64,000 bases of DNA, from positions 248,001 through 312,000 of the forward strand of contig CAVYWS010000002.1 in NCBI GenBank assembly GCA_963772265.1, given 5' to 3'. Each line of letters starts with the position of its first letter. Position 1 is the first letter of the stretch. The DNA comes from Mayfieldus sp963772265 (GTDB lineage: Bacteria; Actinomycetota; Thermoleophilia; Solirubrobacterales; 70-9). Below, piece after piece: positions 1-8,131 of this stretch. A program made the translations under genes and the position numbers. A model generated the notes under the pieces. That model ran no database searches, was not told the origin of the DNA, and saw only the letters and a list, made by a program, of their open reading frames with translations.

Positions 1-726
1 CCTCGTTCACCGCCTGCCCGAGAATGCTGAAGACGAGCTTGATCACCGGGGCATCCGCGGCGGACGCCTGCAGGTCCGTCACCTCGCTTGTGGCCTCATC
101 GCCGTCGGCCGATTCGTCGATGGCCTCGGTCACCGCGGTCGTAAGGGTGTTCAGCCTGGCAATCAGGGCCTCGATGTCGTCGGGAGCCGCCACGGCGACC
201 CGGCAGTTGAGCCCGGTCGCCATCTGGATGTCGTCAACGGCCAGCACGTTTGCGGGATCCGCGATCGCAAGCAGCAGCGTTTCGCTGTCCAGGTACCCGA
301 CCGGCACCGCGCGGCTGCGGCGGGCGGCTGATACGGAGATGAGGTTCGCCGCCGACATATCGACCTTGTAGACACTGAGATCCACGAAGTCGAGGCCGTA
401 GCGCTCCGCGACCGCATGGGCGAGCTGATCGGAGTGGATCGCGTTTGCTTCGAGCAGAAGCTCTTCGGGAGAGCGGCCGGCCGCACGCGAGGCGCTGATT
501 GCGTGTTCGACCTGCTCCTTGGTCACGTAGCCGAGCTCAACCAGCACGTCGGTGATGAAGCTGCCGGAGTGGCCGCGGCGCTTGGGTGGAGTCAGACCGG
601 GGGTCTCGGACACCACGCCCGGGTTATCCGGCGGCGCGGCGGCGTCGTCAAGGGTCTGAAGCCGGCCTTCTGCCACCGGCTCGAGGGTCACCTGGATATC
701 GCCGATGCTGTCGGGAGGGCTCGCCA
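1..726 (-). CDS. pilB: Type IV pilus extension ATPase PilB, N-terminal part (cut by window edge)
   Basis: Translating the minus strand from the ATG at 726 gives 242 open residues that run off the left edge. Residues 1-50 are a low-complexity leader. From about 52 to 165 lies the N-terminal domain of GspE/PilB ATPases, with a helical start (SFITDVLVELGYVTKEQVEH) and a segment reading VPVGYLDSETLLLAIADP. The visible end, DAPVIKLVFSILGQAVNE, matches the start of the ATPase core, where the family usually reads APV-K-V-N-I---A-. Walker motifs lie outside the window. PilB powers pilus assembly at the inner face of the membrane; pilT, the retraction motor, follows upstream on the same strand. The family call is solid; PilB over GspE rests on the pilT neighbour. 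Confidence 0.85.
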
Positions 727-729
727 TCT

Positions 730-1347
730 CTACGGGTGATAGGGGCGGTCGACCGGCCCCCGGTAGAGGGCGTTCTCCAGCGCCTGCAGAACGCTCGCCG
801 TGTCGCGGAAGCCGTAGCTGACCGACGCGGTCGGAGTGCCCTTGCTGAGCTTGCGCGGGCGAAGGACCACCAGCGCCGGAAGATCGGTGACGTCGACGCC
901 CTGGGTCAGCCACGCGTAGCGGGCGATGCCCCTGGCCTTTGTCACGTAGACCTCAACCCCGGGAATTGCCCGCAACCGTTCGACGGAGTTGCGGACCAGG
1001 GCATCGTCGATGCCGCCGGCGCGTCGAACCAGCAGAGCGATCGCGTCGCCGTGACGGTAAGCGGACAGCAGCCCCTTGGGTAGGCCGGGTCCGGGGATCA
1101 GCTGCGCCGGAACCGTCACGCCCCCCGCGCTCGATACGCCAGAGACAGATCCTGCGTCCTGCACTGCCTGCTGGTTCTCGGCAGGCACAGCGGCCGCCCC
1201 GGTGGTGCCTGTCGTCTCCGGTGGTGCGGAGGCGCTCTCATCGCTCTTGCTGCCCTTGGGGCCGAGGAGCAGGAAGGCGGCCGCCAACGCAAGAATCCCG
1301 AGCAGCCCTAGCTGCAAAGCGCGGTTTTCGTTTATTGCCTGACGCAT
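730..1347 (-). CDS. Single-pass membrane protein between pilB and pilT, unknown function
   Basis: 205 residues. A short polar N-terminus is followed by one membrane segment at about residues 13-31 (LGLLGILALAAAFLLLG), a Gly/Ser/Thr/Ala-rich linker to about residue 75, then a folded-looking domain with strands such as AIALLVRRAGGIDDALV and DLPALVVLRPRKLS. The topology fits a membrane-anchored extracytoplasmic domain. It lies 3 bases before pilB and 60 bases after pilT on the same strand, which suggests a type IV pilus accessory role. I do not recognise the family. The C-terminal domain has a vaguely thioredoxin-like ring, but no CxxC is present. Confidence 0.75.
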   Translation of the reverse strand: MRQAINENRALQLGLLGILALAAAFLLLGPKGSKSDESASAPPETTGTTGAAAVPAENQQAVQDAGSVSGVSSAGGVTVPAQLIPGPGLPKGLLSAYRHGDAIALLVRRAGGIDDALVRNSVERLRAIPGVEVYVTKARGIARYAWLTQGVDVTDLPALVVLRPRKLSKGTPTASVSYGFRDTASVLQALENALYRGPVDRPYHP

Positions 1348-1407
1348 AAGTACAGATTCGACCTCAGCCGCCAGAACCTTGAGGCACGCCTGCTCGCTGT
1401 CGGGGGC

Positions 1408-2550
1408 CTAGGTGGCGAGACCCGGGACCGAGGTGCCGTCGCCGTCGCCCATCACCTGCTCGATGCCGCTGGCTCGCTCGCCCCTGGCGTCGAGCATCAT
1501 CTTGAAGTCGTGGGGGCTGGAGGCAAATTCGCGGGCCACCTCTGCGTCGACCAACCCGTCCATGACGTAACCGAGCAAGGCCTGGTCGAAGGTTTGCATT
1601 CCGTAGAAGGCGCCTTCCGCGATCACGTCGCTGATCGAGCCGGTCTCCTCCGGGTTCAGGATCAGGTCCTGGATCCTTCCGGTCGAGACCATGATCTCGG
1701 CGGCGGCGATGCGGCCCTCGCGGTTGGCGCGGGGTATGAGCCGTTGCGAAATTGCCGCCCGAAGCGTCGATGCGAGCATGACCCGCGCCTGCTGCTGGTG
1801 ATGGGGCGGGAAGAAGTCGATGATCCGGTTGATCGTCTCGGTGGCGTCCAGGGTGTGCAGGGTCGAGAGAACCAGGTGGCCGGTCTCGGCCGCCGAGAGC
1901 GCTGTGCGAACCGTCTCCTCGTCCCGCATCTCGCCGATCAGGATCACGTCCGGGTCCTGTCGCAGCACCCTCCGCATTGCGCGGTTGAAGCTCGCCGTGT
2001 CGTTCCCCACTTCGCGCTGATTGATGATCGAGAGCTTGTCGCGATGCAGGTACTCGATCGGGTCCTCGAGGGTGACGATGTGACGCCGTGTGCTCGAGTT
2101 GATGTGGTCGATCATCGCCGCCAGCGTCGTCGACTTCCCTGAGCCGGTGGTCCCGGTGAGCAGGATGATTCCGCGCGGCTCCTCGGAGAGCCTTGTGATC
2201 ACGTCGGGAAGCTCAAGCTCCTCGACTGTCTTGACCTGGAAGGGGATCGCGCGGCAGGCCAGCGAGACTGAGCCCCGTTGGCGGAAGGCGTTGACGCGGA
2301 ATCGCGACAGCCCCCTGATCGCGTGCGCGAAGTCCGCCTCGCCGACCTCCTTGAACTCAGCGTTCGCGCGCGGATCCTTGAGAATCTGGTCAAGCGCCTC
2401 CACGGTGTCCTCGGAGGTCAGGCTCTCGTAGCCGTCCAGAGGCTGCAGCTCTCCATGAACCCGCGCCATCGGCGGCGAGCCGACCTTCGCATGCAAGTCG
2501 GAGCCCCCCAGCTCGACGGTTTTGCGCAGCGCCACATCGATCTCGAACAC
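1408..2550 (-). CDS. pilT: Type IV pilus retraction ATPase PilT
   Basis: Hexameric ATPase that depolymerises type IV pili at the inner membrane. The sequence begins with the family's N-terminal signature (RKTVELGGSDLHAKVGSPP), then Walker A (GTTGSGKST, about residues 133-141), the Asp box (VTLEDPIEYLH), Walker B (DPDVILIGEMRD) and the His box (ETGHLVLSTLHT). The frame stays open to a TTG at 2616, but PilT proteins normally begin just ahead of the RKTVELGGSDLH block, so the GTG at 2550 is chosen (380 aa); no strong Shine-Dalgarno settles it. The acidic and low-complexity tail ends in SVPGLAT. It is the upstream member of a pilT-unknown-pilB run. Confidence 0.93.
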   Translation of the reverse strand: MFEIDVALRKTVELGGSDLHAKVGSPPMARVHGELQPLDGYESLTSEDTVEALDQILKDPRANAEFKEVGEADFAHAIRGLSRFRVNAFRQRGSVSLACRAIPFQVKTVEELELPDVITRLSEEPRGIILLTGTTGSGKSTTLAAMIDHINSSTRRHIVTLEDPIEYLHRDKLSIINQREVGNDTASFNRAMRRVLRQDPDVILIGEMRDEETVRTALSAAETGHLVLSTLHTLDATETINRIIDFFPPHHQQQARVMLASTLRAAISQRLIPRANREGRIAAAEIMVSTGRIQDLILNPEETGSISDVIAEGAFYGMQTFDQALLGYVMDGLVDAEVAREFASSPHDFKMMLDARGERASGIEQVMGDGDGTSVPGLAT

Positions 2551-2725
2551 GAGACGTTTATCGGGGAGGGTCGCGCGAACCTTTAGAAAGGCGCGGCCTG
2601 GTTGACCGCCGCGCAAGGGCGATCAACTCGACCGTGAGCGGCGTTGGGGAACGGAGCCACACTCGACGCCTGGGCTCGGAAATGCTGAACACGAATCCCG
2701 GCTTGCAAAACCGCACCTGCCCGAC

Positions 2726-2748
2726 TGCTTGATTGTTGAAATCAAGCA
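2726..2748. repeat. 9-bp inverted repeat in the pilT / secreted-protein divergent region
   Basis: TGCTTGATT and AATCAAGCA form perfect 9-bp arms around GTTGA. The element sits 58 bases before the start at 2807 and about 175 bases before the pilT start, between divergent genes. It has no T-run after it, so an operator is more likely than a terminator. No regulator can be assigned. Confidence 0.5.
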
Positions 2749-2806
2749 CAGGGAGCCGCCGGCAGGAACGGTTTCGCAGCGCGGCTCGCGGCAAGAAAGG
2801 AGTCCC

Positions 2807-3331
2807 ATGAGCAAGCTCATAAGGATGCGGCCCTCCCCTGCGCTGGTCGTGTCGGTGATCGCCTTGATCGTCGCCCTCGCGGGCACGGCCTATGCGGCGG
2901 GGAGGATCAATGGCGGCTCAATCGTCAAGCACTCGATCGGTGGCGGCAAGCTGAAGAAGAACACCCTCAGCGGCTACCAGATCAAGACCTCGAAGCTGGG
3001 CACGGTCCCGGCTGCGAAGCGGGCCACGAACGTGTTCTGGGTCGTGGCCAACAATCCGGCCGGCGTCAACAACGTAACCCTGGCCCGGACCAACACCTCC
3101 GGCGTGACGCTGCAGGAGGCGGGCGGCGCGGTGACGGTCAACTTCCCGTTCGCCGTCTCCGGCTGCGCGGATGTCGCCGGGCGCAACAATGCCGGCACCG
3201 GGATTCCGCCGGCGGGCTTCGCCCAGGCCAACGGAGTCTCGGGCAGCCCGAACGCGCTGCAGGTTCACACCAGGGACGCGACCGGTGCCGACGTCGACGC
3301 CGACTTCCATCTGGTTGTGATCTGTCCGTAA
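2807..3331 (+). CDS. Secreted protein of the Thermoleophilia signal-plus-repeat family
   Basis: 174 residues. The ATG at 2807 is preceded by a good ribosome site (GAAAGGAG), so the longer open frame from 2729 is not used. Residues 1-30 form a signal peptide ending near AGTAYAAG. Residues 31-70 carry short basic repeats (GGSIVKHSIGGGKLKKNTLS, then YQIKTSKLGTVPAA) that I recall as a hallmark of many paralogues in Solirubrobacterales-type genomes. The C-terminal 100 residues look like a beta-rich extracellular domain with two cysteines (SGCADVAG and VVICP). A related gene lies at 15253. Function unknown; it stands alone, divergent from pilT. Confidence 0.85.
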   Translation: MSKLIRMRPSPALVVSVIALIVALAGTAYAAGRINGGSIVKHSIGGGKLKKNTLSGYQIKTSKLGTVPAAKRATNVFWVVANNPAGVNNVTLARTNTSGVTLQEAGGAVTVNFPFAVSGCADVAGRNNAGTGIPPAGFAQANGVSGSPNALQVHTRDATGADVDADFHLVVICP

Positions 3332-3427
3332 GCGAATCCGCTAGCCGGCGGGCGGGATGCGAGGTAGGGCGATGGGGTGGTTGGCTACCGAGCGTCCCGC
3401 CCGCAGGGCCCTGCGGCCCGGGCCCAG

Positions 3428-3456
3428 TGCTTCCCCGACCTGCTCGGTTCGAGGCC
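3428..3456 (+). repeat. Dispersed intergenic repeat, copy A
   Basis: Contains GCTTCCCCGACCTGCTCGGT followed by TCGAGGCC. Related copies lie at 24434-24466 and 31333-31368 on this strand and at 9196-9234 on the other. It lies between two convergent genes in otherwise featureless DNA. Confidence 0.5.
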
Positions 3457-3458
3457 GT

Positions 3459-4067
3459 CTAGCGTGGCTCGCGCCACATTCGGCGGATCGAGGGTCCCCC
3501 GCCGGGCATGTTGAAGATCTCGACCACCTCGAAGCCGTGCCGCTCGTACAGAACACGGTTTCGCTCGCTGCTCGACTCCAGGTAGGCGCCGAGCCCGTCG
3601 CGGTCGCAGAGAGCCAGGACGGGGCGCAGAAGCGCCGACCCAAGGCCCTGGCCCTGGCGGGCCGGCTCGGTGCCCACAGCCTCCAGGTACCAGTGGTCGG
3701 GCTTGCGCGGATGCAGGTGCTCGGCGCGGATCAGATAGCGCAGGGCAAGCGGCAGGCGGCGCCCGAACACCCGCGCCATCGCCGGCGACTCCGCGATCAC
3801 CCTGCGGACCGGCACCGCCCAGAGCCCAGGGGGCGCCCAGATCGCCGCCGCGTCGCCGTTCTCGCTGATCCAAACCTCACGCCGGCCCGGCGCGTGATGC
3901 CGGAGCACCGTCTCAAAGAAGAGCCGCAGGCGTCGCTCGCGGTCCGGAAAGGACAACAGCCAGCCGAACGCCTCGTCATCGCCGAATGCGTCGGCAAGCG
4001 CCTTCGCGATCCGCTCATGGTCGCCGGGCTGGGCCCTGCGAACCGGAAGTTGGCCGGCCGGCTGCAC
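3459..4067 (-). CDS. GNAT-family N-acetyltransferase
   Basis: 202 residues. Acetyl-CoA-dependent acyltransferase fold. Motif A, the pyrophosphate loop, is visible as RQGQGLGSALL at about residues 138-148, preceded by the strand HWYLEAVGTEP and followed by YLESSSERNRVLYERHGFEVV, the usual motif B (ERN...Y...GF). The pattern matches small GNAT proteins typical of actinobacteria; the substrate cannot be told. It is followed 9 bases downstream of the neighbouring glycosyltransferase on the same strand, so the two may be co-transcribed, although nothing else links them. Confidence 0.88.
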   Translation of the reverse strand: MQPAGQLPVRRAQPGDHERIAKALADAFGDDEAFGWLLSFPDRERRLRLFFETVLRHHAPGRREVWISENGDAAAIWAPPGLWAVPVRRVIAESPAMARVFGRRLPLALRYLIRAEHLHPRKPDHWYLEAVGTEPARQGQGLGSALLRPVLALCDRDGLGAYLESSSERNRVLYERHGFEVVEIFNMPGGGPSIRRMWREPR

Positions 4068-4076
4068 CGGCCGAGA

Positions 4077-5331
4077 CTAACCTGCGCGTAGGGCGCCCGC
4101 GAGCGCCGCTTCGCGGCGGGGAGCCCGAGCTGTATCTGCCATCGGCCTGCGAACGAGCGCCATGGTGATGCCAACCGCGGCGGAGACCGCCAGGGCGAGA
4201 TAGGTCGCGTTGACCAGATGCGGGTTGGACGTCTGTGAGGAGGGGTCGAGCACGGCCGCTGCGGCTACGACGGCGAGCGTCCGGACCGGCAGGCCACGAG
4301 ATGCAAGCGCATCCCAGCCAAGCAGGGCCAGCAGCAGGGGCTCGTGGTAGTAGACGTTGTCGACCGAGTCCAGCCCGGATCGAAGCAACGCCAGCAGGGC
4401 GAGCAAGGCAAGCGCATCTGCGCCCGAGAGACCGAACCGGCGCCGGCGCCAGGCAACTGCCAGCGGTACTGAAAGGTCGACCAAGATGATCAATGGGTGC
4501 GAGATTCGGCCGATCAAGGCCGAGCCACCGGAATAGACGTGAACCGTTTGGCCGCCGGGGTCGGTGATCACGCTCTCGGGGCCGTGGCCGGCGAACGGAT
4601 ACCAGATGTTCCACACGCTGGCGAAGCTGCTGCTTGACCCGGCGTTGGTCTGAGCGCCAACAAAGCCGTGCGGGTCGGCCAGAAAGCCAGGAAGGGTCAG
4701 AGCGACCGCCACACCCGCGGCGCCCAATCCAGCCTGAATGCGCCGGGAGGGCAGTGCCATCAGCACCGGAAGGATCGCGATAACCGCCCACTGTTTCGAC
4801 GCGAGCGCCAGGCCCAGCAGCAGCGCCGTCCTCCCGGCATGGCCCTGGGATGCGACCGCTACCGCGCCGACGGCGAGCGCTGCGGTGAGGATCTCTTCGG
4901 GGTGGCCTGCTTGGAGGGCTTCGAAGGTCAGTGGGTTGACCATCGAGATGCCCACGATCGCCCCCTGCGCGAGGAGCGACGAGCCGCGCTGCCGCGCCAA
5001 CCGGGACAGGTACAGACCGAGCAGGCCGGCTGCGAATACGCACACAAACGAACCCCAGCGATAGGCATCTAGCTGATCGCCGCCGGCAAGGGCGGCGAAG
5101 GGGGCTCGCAGCACGATCGAGAATGGCCCCATTACGGGGTGCGCGGACAGGAAGTCTGAGATGTGGGCATTCGCGAGGGCGTTGACGGCAGGCGCAGCGT
5201 CCCTCGGGTAGTCACCCGGTGCGGCTCCGGCGAACCCTGAACCGCTCGACGGCCGGCGAAAATGCCAACCATGCGCTGACCAGGGCGACAAGGGCGAAGG
5301 GGAGGCAGCGCTTGACAGCGGAATTCATCAT
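4077..5331 (-). CDS. Polytopic membrane glycosyltransferase-like protein (GT87/DUF2029 type), frame broken near 5225
   Basis: About 417 residues after correcting one extra base. The N-terminal frame from the tandem ATGs at 5331/5328 encodes a membrane segment (CLPFALVALVSAWLAF) and ends early. A second frame continues with GAAPGDYPRDAAPAVNALAN, the lumenal loop seen in polyprenyl-phosphate-dependent mannosyltransferases, followed by eight or more hydrophobic segments and ALASKQWAVIAILPVLMAL, typical of the GT87/DUF2029 group. Removing one G from CAGGGTTCG near 5225 joins the frames and gives a length divisible by three. Likely role: sugar transfer from a lipid-linked donor on the outer face of the membrane. 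Donor and acceptor are unknown. Confidence 0.75.
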
Positions 5332-5469
5332 GCCTACATCGGCATCGCCTGCCTGGCGTTTGAGGACGAGCTGAGCCACCCGAAGGGCACCGGGACCTCC
5401 CACGCGAGCCATGATCGAATCAGGGGTCGATGGCCGACCCCCGTCCTTGTCAACGCCCAGCGAGTTCGC

Positions 5470-6573
5470 TTACGCGACTTCGCGCAGCTTCTGAGCCTCG
5501 GCGAGGCTCTGCAGCTTCTTCAGCGACTGGTTCTCGATCTGGCGGATTCGCTCGCGGGTGACGTTGAAGGTCCGCCCAACCTCATCGAGGGTGCGCGGAT
5601 GCTCGCCGCCGAGCCCGTAACGCAGCTCGAGCACGCGGCGCTCGCGGTAGGAGAGGTTCTCCAGCGCTTCCTTCAGCGCCTCCTTGGTGAGCAGATCGGC
5701 GGCCCGCTCGAACGGCGACTCGGCCTTCTCGTCGGCGATGAACTGCCCGAACTCGGACTCCTCCTCGTCGCCGACCGGCTTCTCAAGCGAGACCGGGGCC
5801 TGGGCGGAGCGCTTGATCGAGTCGACCTCCTCGGGGTCGATCCCCGTAACTTCGGCGATCTCTTCCGGGGTCGGCTCGCGACCCAGCTCGGTGACGAGCT
5901 TGCGCTCGGCGCGGCCGATCTTGTTCAGCTTCTCGACCACGTGCACCGGGATGCGGATCGTGCGCGCCTTGTCGGCCAGGGCGCGGGCGATCGCCTGCCG
6001 GATCCACCAGGTCGCGTAGGTGGAGAACTTGAAGCCCTTGCGGTAGTCGAACTTCTCCGCCGCGCGGACGAGGCCCAGTGTCCCCTCCTGGATCAGATCG
6101 AGGAAGGGCAGGCCCTGGTTGCGGTAGTTCTTCGCGATCGAAACGACGAGGCGGAGGTTGGACTCCACCATCTTCTGCTTCGCGTCGAGATCGCCGCGCT
6201 CGATCCGCTTCGCCAGGTCGACCTCCTCCTGGGCGGTCAGCAGGCGGACCTTGCCGATGTCCTTGAGGAATAGCTGGAGCGAGTCGGTGGTCATGTCCGG
6301 CTTCAGGTCCAGCGCCTGCTTCTGGCGGCGCCGGCCCCTCTTGCCATCCGAGGGCTCCGCGTCAGGCGAGGCCTTCTGAGCCGGGTCGACGTCCTCGACC
6401 AGCTCGATGCCCTGTCGCTCTATGTGGCCGTAAAGGTCTTCGACGTCTGACTCGTCGAGGTCCACCTCCGAGACTGCCGAGGCGACGTCGCCGAAGGTGA
6501 GCACGCCAAACTGCTGACCCTTGGTGATCAGGCCCTTTACTTCTTCAAGCTCCTGAAGTTCTGCTACCAGCAT
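5470..6573 (-). CDS. rpoD: Primary RNA polymerase sigma factor (RpoD/SigA)
   Basis: 367 residues. Region 1.2 starts at about 96 (TDSLQLFLKDIGKVRLLTAQ); region 2 holds VESNLRLVVSIAKNYRNQGL and FKFSTYATWWIRQAIARAL (-10 recognition); region 3 follows, then region 4.2 near the C-terminus (TLDEVGRTFNVTRERIRQIE, -35 recognition). Residues 1-75 are a short acidic region 1.1-like segment. All regions of a group 1 housekeeping sigma are present, including the full region 1.2-2-3-4 order, so this is not an alternative sigma. The start at 6573 follows a 136-base leader with a promoter and a terminator-like hairpin (see 6632-6660 and 6716-6744), suggesting control after initiation. Confidence 0.96.
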   Translation of the reverse strand: MLVAELQELEEVKGLITKGQQFGVLTFGDVASAVSEVDLDESDVEDLYGHIERQGIELVEDVDPAQKASPDAEPSDGKRGRRRQKQALDLKPDMTTDSLQLFLKDIGKVRLLTAQEEVDLAKRIERGDLDAKQKMVESNLRLVVSIAKNYRNQGLPFLDLIQEGTLGLVRAAEKFDYRKGFKFSTYATWWIRQAIARALADKARTIRIPVHVVEKLNKIGRAERKLVTELGREPTPEEIAEVTGIDPEEVDSIKRSAQAPVSLEKPVGDEEESEFGQFIADEKAESPFERAADLLTKEALKEALENLSYRERRVLELRYGLGGEHPRTLDEVGRTFNVTRERIRQIENQSLKKLQSLAEAQKLREVA

Positions 6574-6631
6574 CCTTTTCCCTTATTCGCGGTTCGTTCG
6601 CCTGCGCCTCGCGGCAACTGCCCAAACTCAC

Positions 6632-6660
6632 AAAAACGCGGACCGAAATGCGGATCCGCG
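6632..6660 (-). terminator. Intrinsic terminator / candidate attenuator in the rpoD leader
   Basis: On the minus strand CGCGGA-T-CCG pairs with CGG-TCCGCG around a CATTT loop (9 bp, one bulged T), followed directly by TTTTTGTG. It lies between the predicted rpoD start of transcription (about 6709) and the rpoD ATG (6573), so it either attenuates rpoD or ends a separate RNA of about 77 nt. Confidence 0.6.
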
Positions 6661-6715
6661 GTGTCACTGCTTCTGCCGGTCGGCCGGTGGACACGGCTCT
6701 CAAACGTATGTTCGT

Positions 6716-6744
6716 ATTTTAACCGCTTCAGTTTCTGAAGTCAA
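6716..6744 (-). promoter_or_regulatory. Sigma-70-type promoter reading toward rpoD
   Basis: On the minus strand TTGACT (6744-6739) and TAAAAT (6721-6716) are separated by exactly 17 bases, each one mismatch from consensus. The spacer is largely a perfect palindrome, CTTCAG-TTT-CTGAAG (6726-6740), whose outer end touches the -35, so a repressor could block it. Confidence 0.65.
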
Positions 6745-6871
6745 CCGGTGGGCTGCTGCATCCAAGGCCAAAAACCGGCGTTTTGCGTGGAAGTATCGGT
6801 CCCTCGTCGCCGCAAGCAAGCGTATCGGGGAAAGATCGAACACCGGCGGAGAGGATTGTTACGCTCGGCGC

Positions 6872-7156
6872 GTGGCCGAGCCAGGCGAACAGGGGCAGGA
6901 AGAGGTGCTCGGCAGCCTGCCGCGACACCGCCCGAACATCGAAACGCCACGGCGAGCGAGGGCGAGGGCGACAGCCGAGCGTGCCTCGGCGAGCCGCGAG
7001 CCCGAGACGTCCGAAGTGCCGCATCGGTCCGAGGTCGAGGAGCTTGAGCGCCTTGCCCGCGCCGGCGTCAAGGTCGCCGGAGGCGCCGCGGTCACCGGTC
7101 TGAAGCTGGCCGGCCGCGCCGTCGGCGGGATCGGGAGGGTCGTGGGGCGGCGCTGA
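6872..7156 (+). CDS. Small basic protein preceding the YihY-type gene, unknown
   Basis: 94 residues from a GTG at 6872. The first 60 residues are polar and Arg/Glu-rich with a short helix (VEELERLARAGVKVA); the last 35 are Gly/Ala/Val-rich (GGAAVTGLKLAGRAVGGIGR) and might lie on or in a membrane. Its stop overlaps the ATG of the next gene by one base (TGATG), which supports it as a real, translationally coupled gene. No family recognised. Confidence 0.6.
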   Translation: MAEPGEQGQEEVLGSLPRHRPNIETPRRARARATAERASASREPETSEVPHRSEVEELERLARAGVKVAGGAAVTGLKLAGRAVGGIGRVVGRR

Positions 7157-8106
7157 TGGCGACTGCGCGGTCGCCCCGGTCGCCGGCCGCGGACCATACC
7201 TTGGCCCAAGCCTCGGTTGAATACAAGCGACACCACCGGATCGGTCCCTACCTGCGGGCCTTCTGGCACCGCGCCTACCGCGAGAACATCACCGGCCTCT
7301 CGGCGATGGTCGCCTACAACCTGATGCTGGCGGTGTTCCCGTTCGTGCTGCTGGTCCTGTTCGTGCTCGGGCAGGTGTTGCACAGTCCGAGCGTCACCCA
7401 CAGCATCCTCCTCGATCTCCAGCGCCTGTTTCCGAACGCCGAGGAGGGAACCCTGCGCGATGTGCTGGAGCGGATCCGCGACAACTCGACCACCTTCGGG
7501 ATCGTCGCCGCTCTGGGCTCGCTGTGGATCGGCGCCTCGTTCTGGGGTGCGATGGACACCGCCTTCTGCCGCATCTACCACGTCGAGTGTCGCGGCTGGT
7601 GGGAGCAGAAGCGGTTCTCCTTCGTGATGCTCGCCGTCGTAGTCGCCTTCCTCGGCGCCAGCGTCGCCCTTCCCACCGTCGAGGGCTCGCTGGTCGCCGG
7701 CACCGATGACCTGCCCTTCGGCCTCTCCCAGGTCCAGGCCCTGGAGAACCTGCTGCTGATCGCGGCTGCCCTTTCGCTCACCTTCGTGATCTGCTGCGTG
7801 ATCTTCTGGGCGGTACCGAAGGGCCACATGCGGTGGCGCGCGGTCTGGCCGGGAGCGATGTTCGTGACCGCCACGACCGGGCTCGCGAACTGGCTGTTCC
7901 CCTTCTACCTCGCCAACGTCTCCGGCCTCAGCCGCTTCGGCTCCACCCTCGGGTTCATCCTCATCGCCCTGATCTGGTTCTACGCCCTGAGCCTGGCGCT
8001 AATGGCGGGAGCGGTGATCAACGCCCTGCGCCACGAGGTGCACGACACCGGCTCGCTGCCCGAGGTCGGGCCGATGCCGGGCCCCAGGCCCTGCGGTCAG
8101 GGATAG
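7156..8106 (+). CDS. YihY/BrkB family inner-membrane protein
   Basis: 316 residues. After an N-terminal cytoplasmic segment containing FWHRAYRENITGLSAMVAYN, the classic YihY entry motif, come six membrane segments, including LMLAVFPFVLLVLFVLG and FGIVAALGSLWIGASFWGA. The loop RIYHVECRGWWEQKRFSFVM and the closing block GSTLGFILIALIWFYALSLA are family hallmarks. The family was once annotated as ribonuclease BN, which is not supported; its biochemical role is not established. The gene is coupled to the small gene upstream and convergent with glpX. Confidence 0.93.
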   Translation: MATARSPRSPAADHTLAQASVEYKRHHRIGPYLRAFWHRAYRENITGLSAMVAYNLMLAVFPFVLLVLFVLGQVLHSPSVTHSILLDLQRLFPNAEEGTLRDVLERIRDNSTTFGIVAALGSLWIGASFWGAMDTAFCRIYHVECRGWWEQKRFSFVMLAVVVAFLGASVALPTVEGSLVAGTDDLPFGLSQVQALENLLLIAAALSLTFVICCVIFWAVPKGHMRWRAVWPGAMFVTATTGLANWLFPFYLANVSGLSRFGSTLGFILIALIWFYALSLALMAGAVINALRHEVHDTGSLPEVGPMPGPRPCGQG

Positions 8107-8131
8107 ACCCCGACGTTCGCGGCCTATCCGG

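Larger units (their letters stand above)
6574..6871. other. Divergent intergenic region upstream of rpoD (298 bases)
   Basis: Contains the rpoD promoter (6716-6744), a palindrome in its spacer (6726-6740), a leader segment with pairing potential (GTGTC/GACAC arms at 6690-6694 and 6661-6665, an inner CCGG/CCGG pair) and a terminator-like hairpin (6632-6660). The part right of 6745 leads into the plus-strand gene at 6872 and shows no clear promoter. No coding potential is supported. Confidence 0.6.

Noticed and set aside
2726..2748. FNR/CRP-type box
   Set aside because: TTGAT and ATCAA half-sites are present but seven bases apart, where the FNR box has four.
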